DNA of 64,000 bases from Prochlorococcus sp. AG-402-M15 (GCA_003216615.1 QCIP01000003.1:62001-126000), one strand, 5' to 3'. Numbered from the stretch's first letter, positions 51,162 to 62,042 are shown. Notes: generated from the letters alone by a model not told the origin. Numbers and translations: made by a program.

Positions 51162-52230
51162 TAGTATATCTTCTTGTTTTTCAGATTACTTAAAAAATAA
51201 GCCATTTCGAGAAGTCTTACCTTGGATAGGTGGCGACTTACAAACTTTGAGAGATACTTTTGTTATTGATTTTGGTAAATCAAAAAAAAATAAAAAAATA
51301 TTCTTTCCGATTAATAAAATTCTTTCTGAAAAATTTGAACATGATTATCTTCTGGGATTTTTAGAATTACCTGAAAAATTGAGCTCCCTTAATGGTTTTG
51401 TTATCGTTACACATGGGTTAGGGGGCTCAACTAAAAGGTTTGGTTTAAGAAGAATCTCCAGGAAATTAGCAAACAATGGTTTAGGAGTTCTTAAATTAAA
51501 TCTAAGAGGATCTGGGTCTGCAAGATATTTGGCTAAAGGAAATTATTGTGCTAGATGCTCCAGTGATGTTATTTCAGCAATTAAATATTTTAAAAAATTA
51601 ATTAATTTAGAGTTCAAAGATCTTTTGAAAAGGAATAATAATCTTCCAATTTACGGAGTTGGATTATCTTTAGGTGGAACAATCCTTTTAAATGCTTGCT
51701 TAGATTACGATGAAAAAAATGGAGAAAAACTTTTAGATGGCCTAGCCTGCGTGAGTAGCCCTTTAGATTTATCATCATGCAGTTTCTGTATCGAAAAACC
51801 CAGAAATTATATTTACCAAAAATGGTTACTTCACCGTCTAAAAAATCAGTTATGGGAGGGATTTAATGATGAAGGTGAAATTCTTAATAACAAGAAATTA
51901 AGAAAAAAAATTAGAAATCTAAAAAGTATAAGGGAATTTGATCAAAAATTTACAGCTCCTAGTTGGGGATTTAATTCTTTAGAAGACTATTATGTTAAAG
52001 CCTCTCCAATATTTAGAATCCAGAAATCAATAAAAAAATTACCACCAATGCTTTTTATTCATGCCAAGGATGATCCTTGGGTTCCATATAAGACTACTTT
52101 GAATTTAAGAAAAGAATCTATTGATAAATTTACTTTTTTAATAACTAAAAAAGGAGGGCATAATGGTTTTCACTCTATTAATGGCTGCTGGTCAGACGAA
52201 GTTGTAAAGAATTGGTTTATCAGTATCTAG
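51142..52230 (+). CDS. YheT-family alpha/beta hydrolase
   Basis: FVIVTHGLGGSTKRFGLRRISRKLANNGLGVLKLNLRGSGSA; IYGVGLSLGGTILLNACLDY; PPMLFIHAKDDPWVP. Confidence 0.9.
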   Translation: MELGRNNSISSCFSDYLKNKPFREVLPWIGGDLQTLRDTFVIDFGKSKKNKKIFFPINKILSEKFEHDYLLGFLELPEKLSSLNGFVIVTHGLGGSTKRFGLRRISRKLANNGLGVLKLNLRGSGSARYLAKGNYCARCSSDVISAIKYFKKLINLEFKDLLKRNNNLPIYGVGLSLGGTILLNACLDYDEKNGEKLLDGLACVSSPLDLSSCSFCIEKPRNYIYQKWLLHRLKNQLWEGFNDEGEILNNKKLRKKIRNLKSIREFDQKFTAPSWGFNSLEDYYVKASPIFRIQKSIKKLPPMLFIHAKDDPWVPYKTTLNLRKESIDKFTFLITKKGGHNGFHSINGCWSDEVVKNWFISI

Positions 52231-52561
52231 GACTATTAAAAAATGGTGTTTTTTTAAAAATCCATTTTTCTATCGGCTTACCATTAATAATATGTGAGGT
52301 AAAAATTTCTGAAATTTTTTCTGGAGAAACTTTTTCGTACCAAATACCATCAGGCCAAACAAGAAGAATTGGGCCGTTCTTACATACCCTTAAACAGTCA
52401 GCTTTTGATCTTAAAATATATACGTTTTTTGTGGAGGGATTATTCTCAAATCTTTTTAAAGTCTTTTTCAAACATTCCCATGTTTTTTGCCCTTCATTGC
52501 CTTTAAAGCATTTCTGTTTAGTGGGTGTTGCGCATAGTAGAAGGTGCTTTTTAATATTCAC
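52220..52561 (-). CDS. thioredoxin-like [2Fe-2S] ferredoxin domain protein
   Basis: HLLLCATPTKQKCFKGNEGQKTWECLKKTLKRF...RSKADCLRVCKNGPILLVWPDGIWYEKVSPEKISEIF. Confidence 0.88.
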   Translation of the reverse strand: MNIKKHLLLCATPTKQKCFKGNEGQKTWECLKKTLKRFENNPSTKNVYILRSKADCLRVCKNGPILLVWPDGIWYEKVSPEKISEIFTSHIINGKPIEKWIFKKTPFFNSPRY

Positions 52562-52563
52562 TT

Positions 52564-53793
52564 TTATCTAATACTTACGTATTTTTTCCCTTTTTTAATT
52601 TCTTGCTTAACAAAAAGTCTGGCCCAATTATCCACTTCAAGAATATCCTCCAATGCAGGACTCAAATTCAAATTTTCCATATGTGATTCACAAGCTTTAC
52701 TTATAAATATTGGAATTTCTTGAAAAGAAATTTTTTCTTTAAGGAATTGTTCAACAGCCATTTCATTGGCTGCGTTTAAGACTGCAGGCATAGTTCCAGA
52801 AGATTTTCCTGCGGCATATGCTAATCCCATGCATGGATATTTAAACTTGTCTGGCTCTTTAAAGGTTAATTGTCCAATTTCACTTAGGTTTAATCTTTTC
52901 CAATTTGTTTTAAATCTTTCAGGCCAACTCATCGCATACAAAATAGGTAGCTTCATATCTGGCCAACCTAATTGAGCTAATACTGAAGAATCTTCCATCT
53001 CAATCATTGAATGAATAATACTTTGAGGATGGATAACTATTTCAATATTTTCGTAGGACGTCCCAAATAAATAATGAGCTTCTATAACTTCTAATCCTTT
53101 ATTCATAAGAGTTGCAGAATCTACAGTTATTTTTTTCCCCATATCCCAATTAGGATGTGAAGTAGCATCTTCTACTGTGACATGCTTTAAATCCTCAACG
53201 GCCCAATCTCTGAAAGCACCACCAGAAGCTGTTAAATGTATGGCTTTTAAACCCTTAGGCATCTCTCCTGTTGAAAAATCTGCATTTTCATAATTAGGTA
53301 ATCCTTGTAAACATTGAAAGATAGCAGAGTGTTCTGAATCAGCAGGTAAAAGCCTACTATTATTTTTCTTTAATGCAGGAATAACAATTGGCCCTGCCGC
53401 AATTAAGGTTTCTTTATTAGCAAGTGCAATATTTTTCCCCGCATTAATTGCTGACATCGTTGGAATTAAGCCTGCACAGCCAACTATCCCTGTTACCACA
53501 GTATCAGCCTTATCCCAAGCTGCAACTGCGTTAATCCCTTCCTTCCCACCCAAAATCAAGGGAGCACTATCCAAATTTAAGTTATTAATATTATCTTTTA
53601 AATCTTCTATGAGATTTTCATCCTCAATTGCAACAACTTCTGGTTTATGTGTTTTAACTTGTTCAGTTAATAAATTAATATTTCTTCCAGCAGAGAGAGC
53701 TACGGCTTTAAATTGTTCTGGAAGCTCACTAGCTATTTCGAGAGTTTGAGTCCCTATTGAACCAGTAGAACCGAGCAAAGTAATGTATTTCAA
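52564..53793 (-). CDS. dxr: 1-deoxy-D-xylulose-5-phosphate reductoisomerase
   Basis: [66 protein letters not shown]. Confidence 0.98.
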   Translation of the reverse strand: MKYITLLGSTGSIGTQTLEIASELPEQFKAVALSAGRNINLLTEQVKTHKPEVVAIEDENLIEDLKDNINNLNLDSAPLILGGKEGINAVAAWDKADTVVTGIVGCAGLIPTMSAINAGKNIALANKETLIAAGPIVIPALKKNNSRLLPADSEHSAIFQCLQGLPNYENADFSTGEMPKGLKAIHLTASGGAFRDWAVEDLKHVTVEDATSHPNWDMGKKITVDSATLMNKGLEVIEAHYLFGTSYENIEIVIHPQSIIHSMIEMEDSSVLAQLGWPDMKLPILYAMSWPERFKTNWKRLNLSEIGQLTFKEPDKFKYPCMGLAYAAGKSSGTMPAVLNAANEMAVEQFLKEKISFQEIPIFISKACESHMENLNLSPALEDILEVDNWARLFVKQEIKKGKKYVSIR

Positions 53794-53875
53794 TTTTCTC
53801 TGATATTTCTAATATCTTCCCATTTAAAGGTGTATTTAAAAAACAAAAATTTCAAATTGGTTTTTTTCTTAAAAT

Positions 53876-55345
53876 TTAGACTCTAATCCATGTTGTTATT
53901 TCCTTTGATTGATCAATAAGTTCAATACCTTTTTCTTTTAACAAATTCCTAATTTCATCTGCTTTTGCATAATTCTTTCCTTTTTTTGCTTTCAATCTTT
54001 CATTAATAAGTAATGATATTTCTTCTTCTCTTATTTTGTTATCTTTTACTGAATCCTCTTTTTTAAGACCAAGTACCTCAGTCAACTTTTCAAGAGTTTT
54101 AAAATTCTCAAGTAGAAAAAATTTTTTATTTAGATCTATTTCAAAACCTTCAACCCTTTGAAACTGGTTTAAAAAGTTTTTTAATGGTTTCGCTAAATCA
54201 TAAATAATTGCTATAGCACCTGCCGTATTAAGGTCATTACCCAGAGCATCAGAAAATTTAAGCTTTTTTTGAGATAATTCAAAACTTATTTTCTCTTTAT
54301 ATTCTTCTTCGATAGATTCATTTTTATCAATAGATCTAAAAGTACCTTTTGTGAGGTCCATGAAAGAGAGGGCTATATTAATGTTTTTCCATGCTTCTGA
54401 AGCACTCCTTAAAGCTTCTTCAGTAAAATCAAGTGGTTTTCTATAATTCACAGTCATAACAAAATATCGCAAAGTCATAGGGCTTATGCCTGACTTTATT
54501 AGCTCTCTGATAGTTTTGAAATTTTTCAGGGATTTACTCATCTTCTGTCCATTTACATTTACCATCCCATTGTGTAACCAATAATTTGCTAGCTTTTTGC
54601 CATTGGCTGCTTCTGATTGGGCGATTTCATTTTCATGATGTGGAAAAATTAAATCAGAACCACCTAAATGGATATCAATAGTATCTCCTAATTCATCTTT
54701 AACCATCGCCGAACATTCAATATGCCATCCTGGCCTACCTTTACCCCATGGCGAATCAAAATATGGTTCATCATCTTTGGCTTTTTTCCATAGTGCAAAA
54801 TCTTGAGGATTAAGTTTTTTATTATTTTCCTCATTATCCATTCTTCCTTGCTGATTTATATTTTGATCTTCAATATTTTGATTACTTAGCTTTCCATAAT
54901 TTTCATTTTTAGAAACAGAATAATATACATCTCCATCATTAGAGTATGCATAACCTTTATCCTCAAGGATTGTTATGAACGAGCAGATATTGCATATATG
55001 ATTCGTTGCTCTTGGCATACTATCCGGACGCATTATCCCTAAAGAATCCATATCTTTATGAAATTCAATAATATTCTTTTCAGATACTTCATTCATTGAA
55101 CTTCTTTCTTCTTTCGCCCTTTTTAAGATCTTGTCATCAATATCTGTAAAATTTTGAACATACTTTACTTTGAAATCACTGTAAATTAAAAATCTTCTCA
55201 AGATATCCCAAGCTATATAACTTCTGGCATGACCAAGATGACATAAATCATAAACAGTTACTCCACAACAATAAATTTTTACTACATCATCTATAGGCTT
55301 AAAAACCTCAACTCTTTTGCTTAAAGTATTAAAAAGTTTGATCAT
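53876..55345 (-). CDS. cysS: cysteinyl-tRNA synthetase
   Basis: MIKLFNTLSKRVEVFKP, YCCGVTVYDLCHLGHARSYIAWDILRR, GWHIECSAM, KMSKSLKNF. Confidence 0.98.
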   Translation of the reverse strand: MIKLFNTLSKRVEVFKPIDDVVKIYCCGVTVYDLCHLGHARSYIAWDILRRFLIYSDFKVKYVQNFTDIDDKILKRAKEERSSMNEVSEKNIIEFHKDMDSLGIMRPDSMPRATNHICNICSFITILEDKGYAYSNDGDVYYSVSKNENYGKLSNQNIEDQNINQQGRMDNEENNKKLNPQDFALWKKAKDDEPYFDSPWGKGRPGWHIECSAMVKDELGDTIDIHLGGSDLIFPHHENEIAQSEAANGKKLANYWLHNGMVNVNGQKMSKSLKNFKTIRELIKSGISPMTLRYFVMTVNYRKPLDFTEEALRSASEAWKNINIALSFMDLTKGTFRSIDKNESIEEEYKEKISFELSQKKLKFSDALGNDLNTAGAIAIIYDLAKPLKNFLNQFQRVEGFEIDLNKKFFLLENFKTLEKLTEVLGLKKEDSVKDNKIREEEISLLINERLKAKKGKNYAKADEIRNLLKEKGIELIDQSKEITTWIRV

Positions 55346-55369
55346 CTTACAAAAAGTATTTCATAAGGT

Positions 55370-58300
55370 TTATTTTGTCTCCATCCAATTGTCTCCAATT
55401 CCAATATCAACTAAAAGAGGCACACTCAATTTTACACAACCTTCCATTGTTTCTTTTATTAATTTGGTTGTTTCTTCTAAAGAATTTGGTTCAGCTTCAA
55501 ATAATAATTCATCATGTACTTGTAATAGCATTTTTGCTGGGACGTTCATTTCTACAAATTTTCTATTAAGTTGAACCATGGCTACTTTAATAATGTCTGC
55601 ACTTGAACCTTGAATAGGTGCATTTGCGGCAGCTAATAATGATAAGGCTTCCATTCCAGCTTTCCTAGCACTTTGTAAATCAATTTCATATGGATCCTTC
55701 CCTAATAATCTACCTAATCCATTTTTATCAAATTTGAATTCTCTTTTCCTACCAAAAATAGTTTCTACATAACCTTTGGAAAGAGAAAGACGCTGTTGAA
55801 GTTCTAAAAATGTAAAAACTTTTGAGTATCTTTTTTTATATTTTATTAGGAAATCTTTTGCTTCTTCCGTACTTACTCCTGTTGAACGAGCAAGTTTTCT
55901 AGGCCCCATTCCATAAATAATTCCGAAATTTATTGTTTTACCAACTCTCCTCTCGTCAGGGGATATTTCTTCTTTCTCAAAAATTAATCTTGCAGTTAAA
56001 GAATGAATATCATCATTTTGTTGAAATGCATTAATTAATATATCTTCATTTGCTAAGTGAGCAAGTATTCTTAATTCTATTTGAGAATAATCAGCTGATA
56101 ATAGTTTCCAGCCTTTTTCAGGCAAGAAGGCTTTCCTTATCCTCCTACTAAACTCAGTTCTGACTGGGATATTTTGAAGATTAGGATTGCTACTGCTTAG
56201 TCTTCCAGTAGCAGTAGCTGCCTGATTAAAGTTTGTATGAACTCTTCCCGTCTTTTCATTAATAAGATTTGGAAGTGCATCAATATAGGTACTAAGTAAT
56301 TTGCTAAGAGTTCTATGTTTTATTAAATGTTGGATTATTTCGTGTTCGTCGACTAATTTTTCAAGAACGACCGCATCTGTACTCCATCCCGTCTTTGTTT
56401 TTCTTGATTTCCTTTTGTCTAGACATAACTTCTCAAATAAAATTTCACCAAGTTGTTTTGGTGACGACAAATTAAAATTTTCTTCTGCCAGTGCATAAAC
56501 TTTAGCTTCAATATTTTCTAATGTGCTTTTCAACTCTTTTGAAAGTTCCTCTAAATAAGAGACATCAATTATGATCCCATTCATCTCCATTCGGGACAAT
56601 ACCGGCTCTAAAGGTAGCTCGATTTCTTCGAACAATTTGATTAATTTATCTTTTTCCGTTGAAAATCTTTCTTTGAGAATTTTGACAATCTTAAAAGTTA
56701 GGAATACATCATAACCGCAGTAAATACTTGCTTCATCAATATCAACAAATGAAAAGTCTTTATTTTTTCCAACTGTTTCCTTAAATGAAGGGGGCTTAAA
56801 TCCAAATAATCTAAAACTAATTTCACTTAACCCATGCTTCTCCTGATTATTTAGAAGGTAGTCTGCTAGAAGGGTATCAAAGGTTACGCCTTTAAGATCA
56901 AGTCCATGATTTAAAAATATTTGCCTGTCAAATTTAGAATTCTGGAGTGCCTTTTCTTTTTTTGGATCTTCTATCCAAGTTCTTAGTTTTGAGAATACAT
57001 CTTCAATTGATAACTGATTAGGAGTCTCTTTTTTTGTTTGATGACCAAGAGGTATATAAAATAAATCATCAGTTTCTTCTCCAAGACATAATCCTATCCC
57101 AACAAGTTCCGCATCGATTGGATTTAAACTATTGGTCTCTGTATCTAAAGAAACTATCCCATACGTCTTGTCTAGTCTTTGAACTAATTTATCAAGTAAT
57201 TTATGATCATTAATAATATTTACTTTGATTTTAGGGATTTTATTTTCAATATTTTCTAATTCTATTTGTTTTGAGATTTTTGATTCTTTTTCCTTTTCTT
57301 TACTTTGATCATTTTTTTGAAAACCACCTTCACTAAAGGTTGAATTGAATATATCAATTTGTTTTACAAGAGAATTAAGTTCTAATTCCTTAAGTTTTGC
57401 TAACAAATTATTGGAATCTACTTTAGATAAAAAATAATTATCATTTTCTATTTGCAAGTTAGTTTTGATAGTCGCTAGTAACTGAGATTTATAGGCAGAA
57501 TCTCTACCATTCTCCAATTTCTTTAAGACTGAACCTTTTATGTAACCATTATAATTAGTTTTTATACCTGAATTTATTTCATCTAGAGTTTCAAATATAC
57601 ACTCCAAATCATTATTTTCACTTAATAAATTAATGGCTGTTTTTGGACCAATTCCCTTAACTCCTGGAATATTATCTGAACTATCTCCCATTAATGCTTT
57701 TAGATCAACTACTTTCTCAGGTACAACTCCTAATTTATCTAAAACACCGTCTTCATTCATAAGAATTGGCTCAGAACTTTTTGCAAATGGACCACCACTT
57801 CCCATGTATAAGACATAAATATCTTTTTTTGAATTAACCAATTGAAATAGATCTTTATCTCCTGAAAGAATTTTGATGTACCAGTCATCTTTTGATGCTT
57901 TTTGAGATATTGTTCCAAGAATATCATCAGCTTCAAAACCTGGAAGTTTAAATATAGGCAGGTTTAATTGACTTTTAAGAATATTTTCTAATCTCTTTAT
58001 ATCCTCTAAAAAAATACTTGGAGGTGCTCCCCTATTTGCTTTATATGATGGGTCAAGCTCCTGTCTGAATGTAAGTTCTTTAGTATCAAATGCTATACAA
58101 ACACCTTGAGGAGAATGTTTTTTGCAATTCTCTAAAAGGCTTTTCAGGAACCCGTATGTAATATTTGTAGGGATCCCAGAATCGGTGGTTAATCTATTGG
58201 CAGGAACAAGTTCAGCATAAAATTCAAAATTATTATTTGGTAAATCTAACCTTATAGTTATTGCTTTTCTTAATTCCTTTTCATCATCTTTTGATAAGGA

Positions 58301-58615
58301 GGGTGAAAACTTAAGGGTAAATTGAAAGAATTTATCTTGCTCACTTGAATTTTCTGGATAGAAATAACTTATATCTTCATAATTTAAAACTCTTGAGTAT
58401 ATTTTATTTATTTGAACATTGAATTTCTTTTCATCCGGATTCTCAATTATTAATTCTCCCACAAGAGCTTCCTGGATTTCACTTTTTAATTTTAAATTCG
58501 CTGTCACAAGAATTTCAAAACTTCTACTATATGCGTAATAACTTCTAAAAGCTAGAGAGTGACCATCGACTAAAAGTAAAATTGGTTTCTTAGAGTTTTC
58601 TGATTGTAAACTCAT
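55370..58615 (-). CDS. polA: DNA polymerase I, with extra ~110-aa segment near the N-terminus
   Basis: LLLVDGHSLAFRSYYA exonuclease start; GIPTNITYGFLKSLLENC; ADYSQIELRILAHL, RRVGKTINFGIIYGMG, LLQVHDELLFE polymerase motifs A, B, C. Confidence 0.97.
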   Translation of the reverse strand: MSLQSENSKKPILLLVDGHSLAFRSYYAYSRSFEILVTANLKLKSEIQEALVGELIIENPDEKKFNVQINKIYSRVLNYEDISYFYPENSSEQDKFFQFTLKFSPSLSKDDEKELRKAITIRLDLPNNNFEFYAELVPANRLTTDSGIPTNITYGFLKSLLENCKKHSPQGVCIAFDTKELTFRQELDPSYKANRGAPPSIFLEDIKRLENILKSQLNLPIFKLPGFEADDILGTISQKASKDDWYIKILSGDKDLFQLVNSKKDIYVLYMGSGGPFAKSSEPILMNEDGVLDKLGVVPEKVVDLKALMGDSSDNIPGVKGIGPKTAINLLSENNDLECIFETLDEINSGIKTNYNGYIKGSVLKKLENGRDSAYKSQLLATIKTNLQIENDNYFLSKVDSNNLLAKLKELELNSLVKQIDIFNSTFSEGGFQKNDQSKEKEKESKISKQIELENIENKIPKIKVNIINDHKLLDKLVQRLDKTYGIVSLDTETNSLNPIDAELVGIGLCLGEETDDLFYIPLGHQTKKETPNQLSIEDVFSKLRTWIEDPKKEKALQNSKFDRQIFLNHGLDLKGVTFDTLLADYLLNNQEKHGLSEISFRLFGFKPPSFKETVGKNKDFSFVDIDEASIYCGYDVFLTFKIVKILKERFSTEKDKLIKLFEEIELPLEPVLSRMEMNGIIIDVSYLEELSKELKSTLENIEAKVYALAEENFNLSSPKQLGEILFEKLCLDKRKSRKTKTGWSTDAVVLEKLVDEHEIIQHLIKHRTLSKLLSTYIDALPNLINEKTGRVHTNFNQAATATGRLSSSNPNLQNIPVRTEFSRRIRKAFLPEKGWKLLSADYSQIELRILAHLANEDILINAFQQNDDIHSLTARLIFEKEEISPDERRVGKTINFGIIYGMGPRKLARSTGVSTEEAKDFLIKYKKRYSKVFTFLELQQRLSLSKGYVETIFGRKREFKFDKNGLGRLLGKDPYEIDLQSARKAGMEALSLLAAANAPIQGSSADIIKVAMVQLNRKFVEMNVPAKMLLQVHDELLFEAEPNSLEETTKLIKETMEGCVKLSVPLLVDIGIGDNWMETK

Positions 58616-59673
58616 TTTCTCTTCTTAGCCCAAGGAGGAATATCAATAAAGATTTGCTCTCCAGGTTCTAATCCATCAATTACAGAAGTTTTATTTCCAC
58701 TACTAATACCAATTTCGATTTTTTCAAATTTGGGAGAATTGTTTTTATCAACTTTCAAGATTCCCTTTTCACCCTTTTCAGTGACAATAGAAACTGTTGG
58801 TACTAAGATTTTTTCTTCATTACCTTCAACTCTAAATTCAAGATCAGCAGTCATTCCAATTTTAATTTCTTCAGAAATTTCTTTAAAATTTAAAGTTACT
58901 TCAAATGAAGTTACATTATTATCTTTTACAGCTCTTGTAGCTATTTTTTTAACTATGGCACTATATTTTTTTGATGGATAAGCCTCAATTCTTATAGAAG
59001 CTTCTTGACCTATTTTTATTCTACCAATGTCACTCTCAGGAACTTTGGCAACAATTTCGAGACCCTCTGACAGTTCAAAAATAAAGTTTTTGGTTTTAGG
59101 GTCTGAACTTAAATTTGTACTTGGGGTGACATAAGATCCTATCTCCGCATATTTCGCAGTTATCTTTCCTCCATAAGGAGCTTTAATTAAATAGAAACTT
59201 TTTTCAGCTTTTGCATCATTAAGTTTGGCGCTACTAATGTTGTAGTTATTTTTATAACTTTCATAATCTTCTTTGCTTACTGCACCTTCTTGATATAAAT
59301 ATTCCCTTCTTAAAAATTCAGATTTTTGTTTTTCTAAATTTAATTCAAGTTCTTCAATTTTATAGATTAAGTCTTCATCATCAAGAGAAGCTAAAACCTG
59401 ATCTTTTTTCACAAGATCACCCTCCTCTACTTTGATTTCTTTTATTACACCTTGCTTTCTAGGTCCAATATTGCTTGTTCTGATGGCTTTTACTTCACCA
59501 CTTGTATTAATTGAATCAGATAGAATTCCTCTTTCAACTTGAACTACAAAATCAGAAATATCTTTTGACTTATTTTTCTTGAAGGAATTGGTTATAAAAA
59601 CGAAAAATATAGCTAGAGAAAGCAATATAATTCCACTCCTTAGATTTATATTTTTTTTTATTAAATCAAGCAT
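58612..59673 (-). CDS. RND/ABC efflux periplasmic adaptor subunit (HlyD/MFP family)
   Basis: KAIRTSNIGPRKQGVIKEIKVEEGDLVKKDQVLASLDDEDL; FYLIKAPYGGKITAKYAEIGSYVTPST. Confidence 0.9.
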   Translation of the reverse strand: MLDLIKKNINLRSGIILLSLAIFFVFITNSFKKNKSKDISDFVVQVERGILSDSINTSGEVKAIRTSNIGPRKQGVIKEIKVEEGDLVKKDQVLASLDDEDLIYKIEELELNLEKQKSEFLRREYLYQEGAVSKEDYESYKNNYNISSAKLNDAKAEKSFYLIKAPYGGKITAKYAEIGSYVTPSTNLSSDPKTKNFIFELSEGLEIVAKVPESDIGRIKIGQEASIRIEAYPSKKYSAIVKKIATRAVKDNNVTSFEVTLNFKEISEEIKIGMTADLEFRVEGNEEKILVPTVSIVTEKGEKGILKVDKNNSPKFEKIEIGISSGNKTSVIDGLEPGEQIFIDIPPWAKKRK

Positions 59674-59812
59674 TTCTTTTGAAAAACAGCAGTAGATAAT
59701 ATTTAGGAACTAAATAATCAAAACGATTATAATTAACTTATCCAAGATTGGTTAAGTAAATACTATATTACTAGAAGATGTTTTCTTGATAATTTCCCAT
59801 AAATTTTTTCAA

Positions 59813-60904
59813 ATGTTAAAAGCAGGTATTATTGGATTACCAAATGTTGGAAAATCAACTTTATTTAATGCACTTGTAGAAAATGCTAAAGCACAAGCGG
59901 CTAATTTTCCCTTTTGTACTATAGAACCTAATAAAGGTATAGTTTCAGTCCCAGATCAAAGGTTGCAAGAGTTAGGTGATTTAAGTTCTAGCCAAAATAT
60001 TATCCCAACAAAAATTGAATTTGTAGATATCGCAGGACTAGTAAAAGGAGCAAGTAAAGGCGAAGGTTTGGGAAATAAATTTTTATCAAATATTAGGGAG
60101 GTTGATGCAATAGTTCATGTTGTAAGGTGCTTTGAAGATAGTGATGTAATTCATGTTTCCGGAAAGGTAGATCCCTTGGATGACATTGAGATAATTAATC
60201 TGGAATTGAATTTAGCTGATTTATCCCAACTCCAAAAAAGAAGAGAAAGAATTAAGAAACAGGTTAGAACTAGTAAAGAGGCAGCAAAAGAAAATACCTT
60301 ACTAGAAAAAATTGAAGAAGAGCTACAGAAAGGATTTTCAGTTAGATCAATATCTTTGAGTGAAGAAGAAAATTTAATGATTAAGCAATTAGGCTTCCTT
60401 ACCGCAAAACCAATTATTTACGCAACAAATTTGAATGAAAATGATTTAGCTGCAGGTAACGATTTCTCATCGAAAGTGCAGAGTTTTGCAAGCAGTGAAA
60501 ATACAGAATGTATAAAAATATCAGCACAAGTTGAATCTGAATTAATAGAGTTAGAACCAGAAGATAAAAAAGACTACCTTATGGGTTTAGGAGTAGAGGA
60601 AGGGGGATTAAGTTCTTTAATTAGATCAACATATAAATTATTGGGATTAAAAACTTATTTCACTACCGGAGAAAAGGAGACAAAAGCATGGACTATAAAA
60701 GATGGTATGACTGCGCCACAAGCAGCAGGCGTCATTCATACTGATTTTGAAAAAGGATTTATTAGAGCTCAAACCATTTCATATCAAAACTTAATAGATT
60801 CAGGTTCAATTGCAAATGCAAAAACTAAAGGTTTACTAAGAAGTGAAGGTAAGGAATATGTAGTAAAAGAAGGAGATGTAATGGAGTTTTTGTTTAATGT
60901 TTAG
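59813..60904 (+). CDS. ychF: redox-regulated ATPase / Obg-like GTPase YchF
   Basis: MLKAGIIGLPNVGKSTLFNALVENAKAQAANFPFCTIEPNKGIVSVPDQRL; FVDIAGLVKGASKGEGLGNKFL; start reset to 59813. Confidence 0.97.
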   Translation: MLKAGIIGLPNVGKSTLFNALVENAKAQAANFPFCTIEPNKGIVSVPDQRLQELGDLSSSQNIIPTKIEFVDIAGLVKGASKGEGLGNKFLSNIREVDAIVHVVRCFEDSDVIHVSGKVDPLDDIEIINLELNLADLSQLQKRRERIKKQVRTSKEAAKENTLLEKIEEELQKGFSVRSISLSEEENLMIKQLGFLTAKPIIYATNLNENDLAAGNDFSSKVQSFASSENTECIKISAQVESELIELEPEDKKDYLMGLGVEEGGLSSLIRSTYKLLGLKTYFTTGEKETKAWTIKDGMTAPQAAGVIHTDFEKGFIRAQTISYQNLIDSGSIANAKTKGLLRSEGKEYVVKEGDVMEFLFNV

Positions 60905-60912
60905 ATTGCCTA

Positions 60913-61071
60913 TTAAGGCTTACTATTTTGTTTTTTGAATTTAAATTCAAAAAATGAAATTAATAAAATTAAGATACATCCTAAGCAACTTCCTATTAAC
61001 CCAAAAACAATGGTTGTGTAGCCATTATCGTAGCCATATTGTAATTGTGGTAAGTGAGGGGGAATATGCAT
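60913..61071 (-). CDS. small single-TM hypothetical protein
   Basis: Own translation: MHIPPHLPQLQYGYDNGYTTIVFGLIGSCLGCILILLISFFEFKFKKQNSKP*. Confidence 0.6.
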   Translation of the reverse strand: MHIPPHLPQLQYGYDNGYTTIVFGLIGSCLGCILILLISFFEFKFKKQNSKP

Positions 61072-61073
61072 TA

Positions 61074-61217
61074 TTATTTTTCAACAGAATTTTCAATATC
61101 TTCCAGTAAATGTTTAGTTGATCTACTAAAACCGTTAGTTTTTAAATAGTTTTGAGCTTCTCTAAATTTTTCAGCTACTCTTTTTGCATAAGGAGTATTC
61201 ATGGAATTTTGAGTCAT
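61074..61217 (-). CDS. small hypothetical protein
   Basis: Own translation: MTQNSMNTPYAKRVAEKFREAQNYLKTNGFSRSTKHLLEDIENSVEK*. Confidence 0.55.
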   Translation of the reverse strand: MTQNSMNTPYAKRVAEKFREAQNYLKTNGFSRSTKHLLEDIENSVEK

Positions 61218-61373
61218 GTTGAAAATGCGACTGAATTTATAATCTGATTTAAGTAGACCCTTGATAAGTATTCAAAAATACAAGAATATAAAAATAGGAT
61301 TTTTTACTTACTAAAAAATTTATTGTGAAAAGTTCTTGATTATCCAAAATAAAGTTTTTTCAAATTAGAAAAA

Positions 61374-61679
61374 GTGACAATGACAAATACGTTATTAATT
61401 CTTTTATTGCTGATTGTTATTTTTGCACTTTTATTTCTATTATTTTTTTATTCAAAACGAAATAAAAGGTTAGCCAAAAAAACAACAATTAGTCCAACTT
61501 ATGTATCTTTTCTAAAAGAACAAGAATTTAATCCTGATATAAGTACAGATAATTGGGATTTACACAAACTTAGATTAGATATATTTAGAAGATCACAATA
61601 TAAGGGATTAACGTTCTTTGTAAGTTCAGAAAATAGAATTTACTATCTTTCTGAAGAAGGGGATAAAGTTTATTGCTAA
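61374..61679 (+). CDS. membrane-anchored hypothetical protein
   Basis: 101 aa; N-terminal TM then soluble domain SFLKEQEFNPDISTDNWDLHKLRLDIFRRSQYKGLTFFVSSENRIYYLSEEGDKVYC. Confidence 0.6.
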   Translation: MTMTNTLLILLLLIVIFALLFLLFFYSKRNKRLAKKTTISPTYVSFLKEQEFNPDISTDNWDLHKLRLDIFRRSQYKGLTFFVSSENRIYYLSEEGDKVYC

Positions 61680-61732
61680 AAGGAGAAATTAATTTTATAA
61701 ATAGGAAAAACCGATAGAAATTAAGAATATTA

Positions 61733-61984
61733 ATGAAGTATTTTTTTTTATTATCAGAAAAGTTCTACAGGTTTATAGAATGGGAGTGGAATACCTTAAA
61801 AAATCTAAGAAGAACAAAAAGAAAGAATTTATTTCTAAGAGGATCATTTGCTTTATTTAGTTTATTCTCTATTCTTTTTTTAATATTTTCGCCTCCTATT
61901 GCTTTTGGAATGTTATTTGGAGAGGGATTAAAATTTAGTATTTTTTTTATTTGGATATGGATTTTAAATTTAAAGTTTTTTTGA
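61733..61984 (+). CDS. small hypothetical membrane protein
   Basis: 83 aa; basic segment then two TM segments. Confidence 0.5.
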   Translation: MKYFFLLSEKFYRFIEWEWNTLKNLRRTKRKNLFLRGSFALFSLFSILFLIFSPPIAFGMLFGEGLKFSIFFIWIWILNLKFF

Positions 61985-62042
61985 AAATGTATAATTAATT
62001 TCCCAAGATTATTTAAAATTAAGAATATCAAAAAATTACCTT

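Noticed and set aside
52212-52571. 119-aa + strand ORF opposite the ferredoxin-like gene
   Set aside because: The minus-strand frame has conserved Cys motifs of a thioredoxin-like ferredoxin; the + frame does not.
58193-58525. Intein interpretation of the PolA insertion
   Set aside because: About 110 aa is below mini-intein size, there is no clear Cys/Ser N-terminal splice block or HN-C/S/T end, and the site is not a conserved polymerase motif.
61765-62031. 88-aa minus ORF opposite 61733-61984
   Set aside because: Low-complexity Ile/Asn/Lys-rich translation; the + strand frame has a better membrane-protein pattern, though both remain weak.
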